DNA from: SKPS01 sp964469215
Lineage (GTDB): Bacteria > Bacteroidota > Bacteroidia > Bacteroidales > SKPS01
Reading direction: 5' to 3'
Assembly (NCBI GenBank): GCA_964469215.1
Contig: CAYXYB010000015.1
Location: forward strand, 1-64,000
Length of the DNA stretch: 64,000 nt
The notes below the pieces were generated by a model. The model was given only the letters and a program-made list of their open reading frames with translations, did not search any database and was not told the DNA's origin. Positions 36,144 to 45,345 of the stretch are shown here, one piece after another. A program made the position numbers and the translations under genes. Numbering within the stretch: position 1 is the first letter of the stretch; each line of letters begins with the position of its first letter.

Positions 36144-37178
36144 TTAAAACATCAGTTTTTCAGCCAGATGGATAAAATGGGTTGCATTTTCGGAGTGATC
36201 AGTTGTGTTTATTTTCAATTCGAATATTTTGGATCTTCTCTTTTGGTGAATGCTTTTAAGGTAATAATTATCATAATATGAAAGAAGTATAGAAGCAACA
36301 CAAAAGTAATTGTTATTCTTTAATTCCTGCAGTGCAAGATTAGCTTTTTCCAGTCCAAGACGCTTTGATAGCTTCATTATGGATTCTGCCAGTTCTTTCT
36401 GGTTCAGCAATGCATAGGTGTTAATAAGATTTTTTAATCTTTCATCAATGGGGATGTCAATAAAAAACATTGGCTGTTGGCTCATACGGGCAAAAAGTGG
36501 AGCGGGGATAAACACCCTGCCGATGGTGATGCTTTCATCCTCTATCCAGACAGGTTTTGTCAGGTCCAGTCTTCTGAATGCAGAGAAGAGATCGTTTTCA
36601 AATTGTTCCGTTGTGGGTTGAGGAGGCATCCCGATTCCGCCGAAAACAGACCCCCTGTGATTTGCAAGATGTTCCAGATCAATCACCTGCTGCCCTTTGT
36701 CTGCCAGGCATTTCAGTATCCCGGTTTTACCGCTGCCTGTATAACCCCCCAGAAGCAATAGAAGCAGAGGCTGTGTAAAAAAGGTATGAATATGATTCCT
36801 GTAGCCTTTGTATCCGTTCTCCAGAACATAAACCTTGCTAAATCCATTTTGAATCAGGAGTTTAGAAAATGCATTGCTCCTCATCCCTCCCCTCCAGCAG
36901 TGTACGATTACCTCCTTCATTGGGGCGGTTTCTTCAGATTTTTCTACCAGGTGATGAAGTTTCTGAGAAATAAGTTGATAACCAATATCTATAGCAGCAC
37001 TCTGTGATTCCTGATTATAAGTTTTGCTCACCAGAATCCTTTCCTCATCAGAGAGCAGAGGGATGTTCTTCGCACCCGGAATATGTCCCCGTGTAAACTC
37101 TACAGGTGATCTGACATCTATTACAGGAAGCTTCGGGAAGTCATTAAACCAGGTTTCTATGGAAATGGATTGCCCCAT
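36144..37178 (-). CDS. mnmH: tRNA 2-selenouridine synthase MnmH
   Basis: This 344-residue protein replaces sulfur by selenium at the wobble 2-thiouridine of some tRNAs via a geranylated intermediate. The rhodanese domain covers ~1-130 with IDVRSPVEFTRGHIPGA and active C94 in HCWRGGMRSNAF. A P-loop domain follows (GGYTGSGKTG, ~144-153; then DLEHLANHRGSVFGGIG). This two-domain order is diagnostic. Length (344) is close to E. coli YbbB (~364). It needs selenophosphate from SelD, which is not in this window. A minus-strand -7 box is at 37204-37211. It is cytoplasmic. Confidence 0.93.
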   Translation of the reverse strand: MGQSISIETWFNDFPKLPVIDVRSPVEFTRGHIPGAKNIPLLSDEERILVSKTYNQESQSAAIDIGYQLISQKLHHLVEKSEETAPMKEVIVHCWRGGMRSNAFSKLLIQNGFSKVYVLENGYKGYRNHIHTFFTQPLLLLLLGGYTGSGKTGILKCLADKGQQVIDLEHLANHRGSVFGGIGMPPQPTTEQFENDLFSAFRRLDLTKPVWIEDESITIGRVFIPAPLFARMSQQPMFFIDIPIDERLKNLINTYALLNQKELAESIMKLSKRLGLEKANLALQELKNNNYFCVASILLSYYDNYYLKSIHQKRRSKIFELKINTTDHSENATHFIHLAEKLMF

Positions 37179-37203
37179 CCTGAAATGATTGAAAATGATA
37201 ATA

Positions 37204-37211
37204 CAAAAGTA
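37204..37211 (-). promoter_or_regulatory. -7 box for mnmH
   Basis: The minus strand reads TACTTTTG, a TAnnTTTG match, 26 bases before the mnmH ATG. It separates mnmH from the upstream Fe-S oxidoreductase gene as an independent unit. Confidence 0.55.
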
Positions 37212-37217
37212 ACATTC

Positions 37218-38513
37218 TTATTCTGCCCATCTCAACCTGTCCTCATTCGAATACTGCCAGGGGGCTCCATTGTTCTCAATATTTGAGAAGATGGCATTTA
37301 GTTGCGCCGGGGCAGCCGACTCCTCCATGACGAGGTATCTTCTCAGATCGAGGATGAAAGTGGGCTGGTCGATGTTCAAAGGGCACTCTCTGGCGCAGGC
37401 GTTGCAGGTAGTGCAAGCCCAGATCTCCTCTTCAGATATATAACCTCTGATTAGTGATCTGTTGTCTGTATATTCCGATCCATTTTTTATCAAACCGGGT
37501 CCCTTCTCCTTCATCCTGCGCCTTATATCAATAATCATTTTTCTTGGTGAAAGCGCTTTGCCCGTGATGTTTGCAGGGCAAACCGCACTGCACCTTCCAC
37601 ATTGGGTGCATGAGAGTGAATCGATATAATTTTTCCAGGTGATATCTTCCACATCATGGATGCCAAACCTTGAGGGGGTTTGATCACATAGCGCTGATGA
37701 AAAAGCTGTTGCCGGATCCATCATCATCTTTACCTCTCTGGTGATGTCATCCATGGTGTACATCTTGCCTAAAGGGGTTAGCCTGCTGAAGAAGACATTA
37801 GGTACCGACATAAAAATATGGAAGTGCTTGGAGTAGGGGAGCACATTGGCAAAGATGAATATCAGAGTGATATGGCTCCACCAGTTTATGTCGTGGACAA
37901 GTGCAATTGTTTCAGCCGGAAGGCCGGTCAAAAATGGTGCAATCAGGGAGCTTACAGGAAAGGATCCGACGTATGCCGTAGATCCGGCGATGTAGAAGAT
38001 GTTAAGCCCGGCAAGTGTTATCATCAGGATGAAGATGAAGGTGAGGGCAAGATAGGCATCGGCATGATTTTTCCCGGTGAGCTCTTTACCATGCAACCTC
38101 CTGATGTTGAGACAGCACCTTCTAATAATAAAAACCAAAATAAAGAGAGCTATGATATAGGCAAAGATATCCCCGGCGGCCATCAGCACATCATACACAA
38201 GCCCCAACACCGAAAGCGATCTTCCGTGTTCGCTGATATTACCGCTTACACCATCAATAACCATCTCGATGCTGCCGACAATAATTACACAAAATCCCCA
38301 GAAAACCATGGCATGCATAAATCCGGCCAGGCGGTTTCTGAATATCCTGTCCTGGAATAAGGCATTTACAATGGTGAGCCTGATCCTCTTTCCTATTTCT
38401 TTCACAGGGTATGCCGACCTGGTAAGTTTAAAATACCGGAATATTTTATATCCTGAGTAGCTAAATACGGCTATGGTGATGGTTAGGATTGTGATAAAGA
38501 TTATCTGTGCCAT
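37218..38513 (-). CDS. Membrane Fe-S oxidoreductase (NarI/HdrC-like)
   Basis: This 431-residue protein has five or six transmembrane helices in the first ~250 residues (e.g. IIFITILTITIAVFSYSGY; AFIYIALFILV region), as in NarI/DsrM cytochrome-b-like subunits. The C-terminal domain binds two [4Fe-4S] clusters: CTQCGRCSAVCPANITGK and CTTCNACARECPLNID. Together these suggest transfer of electrons between the quinone pool and a cytoplasmic CCG protein, the likely partner being 34147-34950. The electron donor or acceptor is not evident. It lies 42 bases downstream of the metal exporter gene on the same strand. Confidence 0.85.
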   Translation of the reverse strand: MAQIIFITILTITIAVFSYSGYKIFRYFKLTRSAYPVKEIGKRIRLTIVNALFQDRIFRNRLAGFMHAMVFWGFCVIIVGSIEMVIDGVSGNISEHGRSLSVLGLVYDVLMAAGDIFAYIIALFILVFIIRRCCLNIRRLHGKELTGKNHADAYLALTFIFILMITLAGLNIFYIAGSTAYVGSFPVSSLIAPFLTGLPAETIALVHDINWWSHITLIFIFANVLPYSKHFHIFMSVPNVFFSRLTPLGKMYTMDDITREVKMMMDPATAFSSALCDQTPSRFGIHDVEDITWKNYIDSLSCTQCGRCSAVCPANITGKALSPRKMIIDIRRRMKEKGPGLIKNGSEYTDNRSLIRGYISEEEIWACTTCNACARECPLNIDQPTFILDLRRYLVMEESAAPAQLNAIFSNIENNGAPWQYSNEDRLRWAE

Positions 38514-38555
38514 TTATATTGATTTTTGTGATAATGATCTTTTCATGATAAGGTT

Positions 38556-39896
38556 CTACCACCCCATAAAGTAGCCTGCAAGTCCTGTCAGGAAACCTAT
38601 CAGCAGGTTTACCGCTTTCATGGCCACAAAGCTTTTACGGGATTCGGCCAGCAGGGGCAATGCACCATGTCCGTCCTGTACAATTGAGTTTGCCAGCAGA
38701 ATGCTGAGGGGAATATTGCCATCAAGGAAAAGTATGATGAATATTATATGCGGGCCGCTCTCCGGAATTATCCCTATCAGAACTGCAATAAGAAGTATAT
38801 AGAAAGTGTTGGTGTGCAGCCATGCTTCCAGATCGAGGTAAGGTATTATGATGTTAATTAAAAGGAATGCGGCGAATGTCCAGAGAAACACTTTCAGGAA
38901 ATGTTTCCGTATCACATGACCCCAGAGGTGTTTGGTGAGGAAATGGTCGGGTACGGTGATGAACATTGCCAGCCCGACAAGTGAGGTCAGCAGGAATGTT
39001 AACTTGGTCCATGTCCACGACACCAGTCCAAGTTCACCTGAGAGCAGTAGAACGACAAATAGCAGGCTGCCGGAAATCAGCAGTGCCCTCTCGAAAGATA
39101 TTTTTCTGAGTTGTGGAAGGAACAGCTCCCGTTCGAATGTGGAGCAGTGGGGATCCTGGTAATGAACCTCGAAATGGAGATCTTTGGCTGGCATGAGGCT
39201 TCTGTTCTTCATAAATATCTGAACCAGGAAGCCTGAGATTATTGCCACAGCTATAAGGATTCCGAAGATGATAAGAGCAGTTTGAGGCATCACTCCAATC
39301 ATAATAAATGCTTCATCACCCGAGGTGGCGATCATTACCGTCACAAGAGCTGCAAAGCTGAAGAGGCGGTGCACATATAGTGAGACAGCCACATAGGTGC
39401 CCATGCATCCGGGCAGGGCGCCCAGTATCGCTGCAAGGATTATCTGCATCCATCCCCGCCTCATGAAGAACCTGTTCCATCGCCCCCCTGATTTCACCGT
39501 CACATATTCCAGAAGCAGCATCATCATCACAACAAAAAACACCACCATTAGTGTATTCTTAAACACTGCCATCAGCGTTCCGGCTATCCCTTCACCATGC
39601 ATATGCCCTTCAGGCATGAACGACTCGAAACGTTGATGGTTGTGATTTCCGCGACTGTATTTGTCAGAACCTTCTCCGCTGTCGCAACTTTCATGTTTGT
39701 GATTTTGATCCTGCCCGTGTACATGGCCTTGATCCTGATTATTTACATGTTCACACTCTTCATCGTTAACGTGTGATGATGTATTGCCAGAAACAGGATC
39801 ATTGCTTTGTGAAAATACATTTGCCGGCTGAAATAGCAAAAGGTATCCCGTCAGCAGGATGAATAAGGAAAAGATATTCAGATTTCGCGTTATCAT
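38556..39896 (-). CDS. Putative heavy-metal exporter (ArsP_2-type), His-rich N-terminal loop
   Basis: This 446-residue membrane protein has a signal-like first helix (~10-30), then a periplasmic His/Asp/Glu-rich loop (~35-95, e.g. HVHGQDQNHKHESCD, NHNHQRF) that probably chelates metal. About ten helices follow, with LGALPGCMGTYVAVSLYVHR and IPESGPHIIFIILF in mirrored halves. That is the pattern of the putative 10-TM heavy-metal exporter family often annotated as a manganese transporter. Its ATG overlaps the uvrA stop by four bases (ATGA), so it is translationally coupled to a DNA-repair gene. Metal specificity is unknown. Confidence 0.8.
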   Translation of the reverse strand: MITRNLNIFSLFILLTGYLLLFQPANVFSQSNDPVSGNTSSHVNDEECEHVNNQDQGHVHGQDQNHKHESCDSGEGSDKYSRGNHNHQRFESFMPEGHMHGEGIAGTLMAVFKNTLMVVFFVVMMMLLLEYVTVKSGGRWNRFFMRRGWMQIILAAILGALPGCMGTYVAVSLYVHRLFSFAALVTVMIATSGDEAFIMIGVMPQTALIIFGILIAVAIISGFLVQIFMKNRSLMPAKDLHFEVHYQDPHCSTFERELFLPQLRKISFERALLISGSLLFVVLLLSGELGLVSWTWTKLTFLLTSLVGLAMFITVPDHFLTKHLWGHVIRKHFLKVFLWTFAAFLLINIIIPYLDLEAWLHTNTFYILLIAVLIGIIPESGPHIIFIILFLDGNIPLSILLANSIVQDGHGALPLLAESRKSFVAMKAVNLLIGFLTGLAGYFMGW

Positions 39897-42727
39897 ATTA
39901 GTTTTTTAATAATATTGATATTCAGATGATCTGCCAGGAATCTGCCGGTATAAGACTCACTGCAGTTGCACAGGTCATCCACCAGACCGGCATAGACCAG
40001 CCCCCCCCCCTTGTCGCCCCCTTCCGGGCCAAGGTCAATAATCCAGTCGGCAGCTTTTATAACTTCAGTGTTGTGTTCAATAACCACAATAGTGTGTCCG
40101 CGTGCAATGAGGGCGTCGAAAGCTTTCAGAAGCCTGCCGATGTCGTGAAGATGAAGGCCGGTGGTTGGCTCATCAAAGACAAAAAGTGTTTTTCTGTCGG
40201 TTACCCCTTTGGTGAGGAAGTAGGCCAGCTTTATCCTTTGTGCTTCTCCACCACTCAGCGTGGAGGATGACTGCCCCAGTTGTATATATCCCAGGCCAAC
40301 CTCCTGAAGTACTTCCAACTTCTCGATGATCTTTTTTACTGTAGTGCCTGATCCGGCTTCATCTCTGAAGAACTCAAGTGCCTCGTCAACTGACAGTAAT
40401 AGAAGTTCATAGATGTTTTTATTTCCAACCTTCACATCAAGAACCTCATCTCTGAACCTTTTGCCTTCGCAAACATCGCATGTTAGTACAATATCTGCCA
40501 TGAACTGCATCTCAATGTTTACGGTTCCCTCTCCCTGGCATGTCTCACATCGCCCTCCCTCAACATTGAACGAGAAAAAACCCGGTTTATATCCGCGCAG
40601 TTTCGCCAATGGCTGTGAAGAATATAGGCTGCGTATATCGTCATAAACCTTTATATAGGTTGCCGGATTCGACCTTGATGACCTGCCGATGGGATTCTGG
40701 TCTATCAACTCTGCATCTTCCAGCATGTTTATATCCCCTTCGATACTGCCAAACCTGCCGGTTTGTTCCGAATAGCCTCCATAAAGCCTTTTAAGTGCAG
40801 GGTATAAGATGTCTTTCACCAGGGAAGTCTTACCGGAACCACTTACCCCGGTAACCACAGTCATAATGCCAAGGGGAAATTTTACATTAATATTTTTGAG
40901 ATTATGTTGGCGGGCACCTGTCACCTCTATATAGTCTTTCCAACGTCTTGACATCTCCCGGGTTTTTCCGGGGGTGCCGTTTGTAAGGCATTGTGCAGTG
41001 TGAGTATCTGAAAGAAGAAGATTGGTCAAGTTACCTGAAAACATAAGCTTCCCTCCGTTGCGTCCTGCTTCAGGGCCTATGTCAATTATGTGGTCAGCGT
41101 TTCTGATGATCTCTTCGTCGTGCTCCACAACGATTACAGTGTTGCCCATATCACGCAAACGCCGCAGAACCTTAAGCAGCCGGCCTGTATCTCTGGAGTG
41201 CAGCCCTATTGAAGGTTCGTCGAGTATATACATAGATCCCACAAGGCTTGACCCAAGTGATGTCGCCAGGTTTATTCTCTGTGATTCACCCCCCGATAAT
41301 GTGCCAGAGACCCTGTTAAGAGTCAGGTATCCAAGGCCAACATCATCAAGGTAACCGAGCCTGTTCTTTATCTCTGTGATGAGTCTGTATGCCACCTTTT
41401 GCTCATAATCGGCCGGTTTCCAGGTGTTGAAGAAATCAAGAAGATCTTTTACGGGCATCAGCACCATGTCTGTCACAGATATTCCTCCAACCTTCACGTA
41501 ATTGGAATCGGATCTGAGCCGTGTACCACGGCACTCTGGACATACAGTCTTTCCGCGGTATCTTGCCAGCATCACCCGGTATTGTATCTTGTAAGTCTGC
41601 GTTTCAATATAGTTGAAGAAGTCGTTTATGCCTTCGAAATGTTTTGTGCCTTTCCACAGCATTTCCCTGTGTTCAGGGCTTAGATCCTGATAAGGCCTGT
41701 GAACCGGAAAGCCTGCCTTCTCAGCATTCATTACCAGATTATCTTTCCATTCACTCATCTTTTCACCCTTCCAGCAGACAACAGCCTCAGAATATACAGA
41801 TAATGAGGGATTGGGTATAACCAGATGTTCATCTATCCCGATAACAGACCCATATCCCTCACACCTTTTACAGGCACCGTAAGGATTGTTGAACGTGAAA
41901 AGGTTTACAGTCGGCTCTTCGAAGGTGATGCCATCCAGCTCAAACCTGTTCGAGAAAGTATGTTTATGGAAATGGTCTCTGTGATCGACAATAATGTTGC
42001 ATGTGCCTTTCCCTTCGAAAAAGGCTGTCTGCACTGCATCAGACAGCCTGTTGTCAACATTTCCGTTGCTTCCCGCTTCCAGCCTGTCTATCATGATGCT
42101 GATATTCTCTGGCTGGCATGAACCATCAGTTTTATATTCTTCTATCCTGATTATCTTATCGTTACACCATATTCTTGAAAAACCCTGTTGTGTTAGAATA
42201 TCCAGTTGATTCTTCAGCGTACGACCATTGTATTCAGGGAGAGGGGCGGTAACCATAAATCGTGTCCCTTCCGGTAATTCATTAGCCCAATTCACCACAT
42301 CGGTAACAGAATGTCTTTTTACCTCTTTACCGGATACCGGTGAATAGGTTCTGCCAATTCGGGCAAATAAAAGCTTAATGTACTCGTATATCTCTGTGGA
42401 TGTTCCAACAGTTGACCTGGGGTTCCGCGTGTTTACACGTTGCTCAATAGCAATTGCAGGTGAAACACCTTTGATATAATCAACATCAGGTTTCGACATA
42501 CGACCCAGAAACTGCCGGGCATAGGCACTAAGACTTTCAACATATCTGCGTTGTCCGTCAGCATACAAAGTGTCGAATGCAAGTGAACTCTTTCCCGAAC
42601 CAGACAAACCGGTGATCACAATAAGCTTTCGCCGTGGTATTGCAACATCAATGTTCTTGAGATTGTGCATCCTCGCACCTTTGATGATGATATAATCACG
42701 TGGATCAAGCTTTTCTAATTCAACCAT
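39893..42727 (-). CDS. uvrA: Excinuclease ABC subunit A
   Basis: This 944-residue damage-recognition ATPase works in nucleotide excision repair; it loads UvrB at lesions. Two ABC modules are present: Walker A GLSGSGKSSLAFDTLYADG near residue 40 and GVSGSGKTSLVKDIL near 640; signatures LSGGESQRI and LSGGEAQRI; and Walker B ILDEPSIGLH and VFDEPTTGLH. Zinc-finger cysteines appear as CKRCEGYG/CPECRG and CETCQGEG/CDVCEG. Length is standard (~940). It is divergent from the ECF sigma factor gene and heads a tract with the exporter and Fe-S genes. uvrB and uvrC are not in the window. Confidence 0.97.
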   Translation of the reverse strand: MVELEKLDPRDYIIIKGARMHNLKNIDVAIPRRKLIVITGLSGSGKSSLAFDTLYADGQRRYVESLSAYARQFLGRMSKPDVDYIKGVSPAIAIEQRVNTRNPRSTVGTSTEIYEYIKLLFARIGRTYSPVSGKEVKRHSVTDVVNWANELPEGTRFMVTAPLPEYNGRTLKNQLDILTQQGFSRIWCNDKIIRIEEYKTDGSCQPENISIMIDRLEAGSNGNVDNRLSDAVQTAFFEGKGTCNIIVDHRDHFHKHTFSNRFELDGITFEEPTVNLFTFNNPYGACKRCEGYGSVIGIDEHLVIPNPSLSVYSEAVVCWKGEKMSEWKDNLVMNAEKAGFPVHRPYQDLSPEHREMLWKGTKHFEGINDFFNYIETQTYKIQYRVMLARYRGKTVCPECRGTRLRSDSNYVKVGGISVTDMVLMPVKDLLDFFNTWKPADYEQKVAYRLITEIKNRLGYLDDVGLGYLTLNRVSGTLSGGESQRINLATSLGSSLVGSMYILDEPSIGLHSRDTGRLLKVLRRLRDMGNTVIVVEHDEEIIRNADHIIDIGPEAGRNGGKLMFSGNLTNLLLSDTHTAQCLTNGTPGKTREMSRRWKDYIEVTGARQHNLKNINVKFPLGIMTVVTGVSGSGKTSLVKDILYPALKRLYGGYSEQTGRFGSIEGDINMLEDAELIDQNPIGRSSRSNPATYIKVYDDIRSLYSSQPLAKLRGYKPGFFSFNVEGGRCETCQGEGTVNIEMQFMADIVLTCDVCEGKRFRDEVLDVKVGNKNIYELLLLSVDEALEFFRDEAGSGTTVKKIIEKLEVLQEVGLGYIQLGQSSSTLSGGEAQRIKLAYFLTKGVTDRKTLFVFDEPTTGLHLHDIGRLLKAFDALIARGHTIVVIEHNTEVIKAADWIIDLGPEGGDKGGGLVYAGLVDDLCNCSESYTGRFLADHLNINIIKKLI

Positions 42728-42806
42728 TTTTTTTGTCCATCAGGTGGCTGCAAAATGAAATTAACCGTGCATTGTTTAAAAAAATCGTACAAAATTAAAA
42801 AAAACC

Positions 42807-42837
42807 TTGCATTGGAAGATATGATGCTGTATATTTG
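42807..42837 (+). promoter_or_regulatory. Promoter of the ECF sigma gene
   Basis: TATATTTG at 42830-42837 is a strong Bacteroidetes -7 box. TTGC at 42807-42810 sits at the right distance for the -33 element. A 127-base leader separates it from the ATG at 42965. Confidence 0.65.
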
Positions 42838-42964
42838 CACTGTTGAAAAGAAATTAAACAACCCGAAAACCGGGGCGCCTGTTTTAAAACGGACGTAAAT
42901 CATGGAGGATGATTATCGGCATTAACTTTACCCTTTTTATACACCATCAAAAAGGGAGGTTATC

Positions 42965-43549
42965 ATGGAAGCCTTATCACTTAACGATCAGGAACTCGTT
43001 AAGAGTTACATCGCCGGCAATCATCAAAGTCTCGAAATCATTATCCACCGTCACAAAAAACGTGTCTTCAGTTATATCATTATGCTGGTCAAGGATCAGC
43101 AACTCGCTGAAGATATCTTTCAGGATACCTTTGTTAAGGTTATCTATAAACTGAAGAGTGGCAGGTACAACGAAGAGGGGAAGTTTCTCCAGTGGGTGAT
43201 GCGTATTGCTCATAACCTTATCATCGATCATTTCAGGAGAGAAAAACGAATAAATGTTATCGGTCAGAATGATGAATTTGATATATTCAACACTATCAAA
43301 TCATACGATCTGCCTTATGAGCATACCATTATTAAAGAACAGGTTCACAATGAACTGAGGCAGCTGGTTGAGCTTCTGCCACCTGAGCAGAAGGAAGTAC
43401 TTAAGATGAGGCATTATATGGATATGAGTTTCAAGGAGATAGCAGAAGAAACCGATGTTAGTATTAATACAGCTCTTGGCAGGATGAGGTATGCTCTCAT
43501 CAACCTCAGGAAGATGATTGAACAGAAGAACCTGGTGCTTTCAGTGTAA
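42965..43549 (+). CDS. ECF-type RNA polymerase sigma factor
   Basis: This 194-residue protein has sigma-70 region 2 at ~20-95 (AEDIFQDTFVKVIYKL then FLQWVMRIAHNLIIDHFRREKR) and region 4 at ~130-185 (LLPPEQKEVLKMRHYMDMSFKEIA, helix-turn-helix then ALGRMRYALINLRK). Lack of regions 1 and 3 marks the extracytoplasmic-function class. A clear ribosome-binding site (AAGGGAGG) stands 8 bases before ATG 42965. No anti-sigma factor gene adjoins it; the 420 bases downstream hold no gene. The regulon cannot be inferred. Confidence 0.92.
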   Translation: MEALSLNDQELVKSYIAGNHQSLEIIIHRHKKRVFSYIIMLVKDQQLAEDIFQDTFVKVIYKLKSGRYNEEGKFLQWVMRIAHNLIIDHFRREKRINVIGQNDEFDIFNTIKSYDLPYEHTIIKEQVHNELRQLVELLPPEQKEVLKMRHYMDMSFKEIAEETDVSINTALGRMRYALINLRKMIEQKNLVLSV

Positions 43550-43589
43550 TACGGGTGCATTCTTTTTACCAACATTTTTAATCTCCCGT

Positions 43590-43790
43590 TTCGCCTTCAG
43601 GGCGAGACAGAAATTACGCAGAGATCCGCAGCAAATTATTTCAGCGCTTTTTCGCATAATAAAGAAATAAACTTTTCCCAACGGCTATAAATTTTACAAT
43701 TAATAAAAATGCGACCTCTGCGAAAATCTCGGCGATCTCTGCGATTAAATTTTTTAACTGACGAAACAGTTAGCGTTCAGTTTTATTAAT
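43590..43790. repeat. Intergenic inverted-repeat element
   Basis: The 420-base gap between the sigma factor and rocD has no ORF. It contains a perfect inverted pair CGCAGAGATC (43617-43626) and GATCTCTGCG (43734-43743), plus two direct copies of CTCTGCGA (43716-43723, 43737-43744). Similar CTCTGCG-type sequences are scattered in intergenic regions of many Bacteroidetes genomes (from memory). It looks like a small palindromic intergenic repeat, possibly folding in RNA. Confidence 0.5.
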
Positions 43791-43907
43791 TTTTCGGAGT
43801 GGACTCACAAATCCATTTAGTTCCTCAACAAAACTATCCAACATAAATCAACTCAAACCCTGCAAAACCCACCCAGCCAATTTCAATATCTATTTCTGAA
43901 AAAGCTT

Positions 43908-43915
43908 TATATTTG
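43908..43915 (+). promoter_or_regulatory. -7 box for rocD
   Basis: TATATTTG matches TAnnTTTG, 53 bases before the rocD ATG. The preceding sequence is AT-rich without a clear -33 TTTG. Confidence 0.6.
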
Positions 43916-43968
43916 CCCGGTTTCATTCGAATAAATAATAATTATTAACAAATAAAAATTAACCAGTT

Positions 43969-45195
43969 ATGTTTAAAAGAATTTCATCCGCAGAGGCAAT
44001 TGAGCTCGAGGACAGGTATGGTGCTCACAATTATCATCCGTTACCGGTAGTATTATCTAAGGGGGAAGGTGCCCGTTTGTGGGATGCTGAAGGAAAAGTA
44101 TATTACGATTTTCTCTCAGCATATTCAGCCGTAAACCAGGGGCATTGCCACCCGAAGATCATCAATACCATGAAAGAGCAGGCTGAACGGCTAACACTTA
44201 CATCACGTGCTTTTTATAATGATGTGCTTGGTGTTTTTGAAAAGTATATCACAGAATACTTTGGTTATGACAAGGTGCTGGCGATGAACACCGGTGCAGA
44301 AGCTGATGAGACAGCTCTTAAGCTATGCCGCAAATGGGCCTACCTTAAGAAGGGTATTCCAAAGAACGAGGCTAAGATCATCGTGTGCGAAAATAACTTC
44401 CATGGCCGTACAATTACCATTATCTCAATGTCTACAGATCCTGATGCTTATACAGACTATGGCCCATACACTCCGGGTTTTATTACAATACCCTACAATA
44501 ATCTTGAGGCGTTGGAACGTGAGCTTAAGGATCCAAATGTTGCCGGGTTTTTAGTTGAACCAATTCAGGGGGAAGCAGGTGTGTTTGTGCCGGATGAAGG
44601 CTATCTGAAAAGATCTTATGACCTCTGTAAAAAGTACAACGTGCTTTTTATTGCTGATGAGGTTCAGACAGGGATAGCCCGTACAGGGAAGCTTCTCGCC
44701 TGCGATCATGAAGGTGTACGCCCTGATATTCTTATTCTCGGAAAGGCTTTGTCGGGAGGAGCAATGCCTGTAAGTGCTGTTCTGGCCGACGACGAAATAA
44801 TGCTAACCATAAAGCCGGGCCAGCACGGTTCTACTTTCGGGGGCAACCCGCTTGCCGGAAGAGTGGCAATGGCTGCACTTGATGTGGTTAAGGACGAGAA
44901 GCTGGCTGAGCGTGCAACATACCTCGGCGAAATATTCCGTGAGAAAATGCGTGAGATCGAATCCCCAATGATACAGCTTGTGCGTGGAAAAGGACTTCTT
45001 AATGCTGTAATTATTAAGCCTCATGACGGTAAGGAAGCGTGGGATGTTTGTGTGAAAATGGCTGAACTGGGTGTGCTTGCAAAACCAACCCACGGAGACA
45101 TTATTCGTTTTGCCCCACCTCTGGTTATTAAGGAAGAAGAGCTGCTAGATGCATGTGACCGGATCAAACAAGCTATTCTTTCGTTTACCCACTGA
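43969..45195 (+). CDS. rocD: Ornithine-oxo-acid aminotransferase
   Basis: This 408-residue PLP enzyme of the class III aminotransferases moves the delta-amino group of ornithine to 2-oxoglutarate, giving glutamate semialdehyde for proline or glutamate metabolism. It shows NTGAEADETALKLCRKWAY (cofactor-binding loop), NNFHGRT, EPIQGEAGV, FIADEVQTGIARTGK and the PLP-lysine segment LILGKALSGGAMP (K ~258). Motif set and length match ornithine aminotransferase more closely than acetylornithine or GABA enzymes. It is a single plus-strand gene with its own promoter and a long leader. Cytoplasmic. Confidence 0.92.
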   Translation: MFKRISSAEAIELEDRYGAHNYHPLPVVLSKGEGARLWDAEGKVYYDFLSAYSAVNQGHCHPKIINTMKEQAERLTLTSRAFYNDVLGVFEKYITEYFGYDKVLAMNTGAEADETALKLCRKWAYLKKGIPKNEAKIIVCENNFHGRTITIISMSTDPDAYTDYGPYTPGFITIPYNNLEALERELKDPNVAGFLVEPIQGEAGVFVPDEGYLKRSYDLCKKYNVLFIADEVQTGIARTGKLLACDHEGVRPDILILGKALSGGAMPVSAVLADDEIMLTIKPGQHGSTFGGNPLAGRVAMAALDVVKDEKLAERATYLGEIFREKMREIESPMIQLVRGKGLLNAVIIKPHDGKEAWDVCVKMAELGVLAKPTHGDIIRFAPPLVIKEEELLDACDRIKQAILSFTH

Positions 45196-45319
45196 TAAAT
45201 TTATCAATGCAGTAACGTGGTAAACAACGGATTATATCCTTCCTGAAAAATAAAAGCCTAACTATTTTCCGGTCAATGCATTGTCTCCGTGATCAGGGAG
45301 TATAGTTTATGTTTTTTAC

Positions 45320-45327
45320 TATTTTTG
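45320..45327 (+). promoter_or_regulatory. -7 box for xseA operon
   Basis: TATTTTTG fits TAnnTTTG, 18 bases before the xseA ATG, implying a very short leader. Confidence 0.45.
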
Positions 45328-45345
45328 TCTGATTAATACCTTTTC

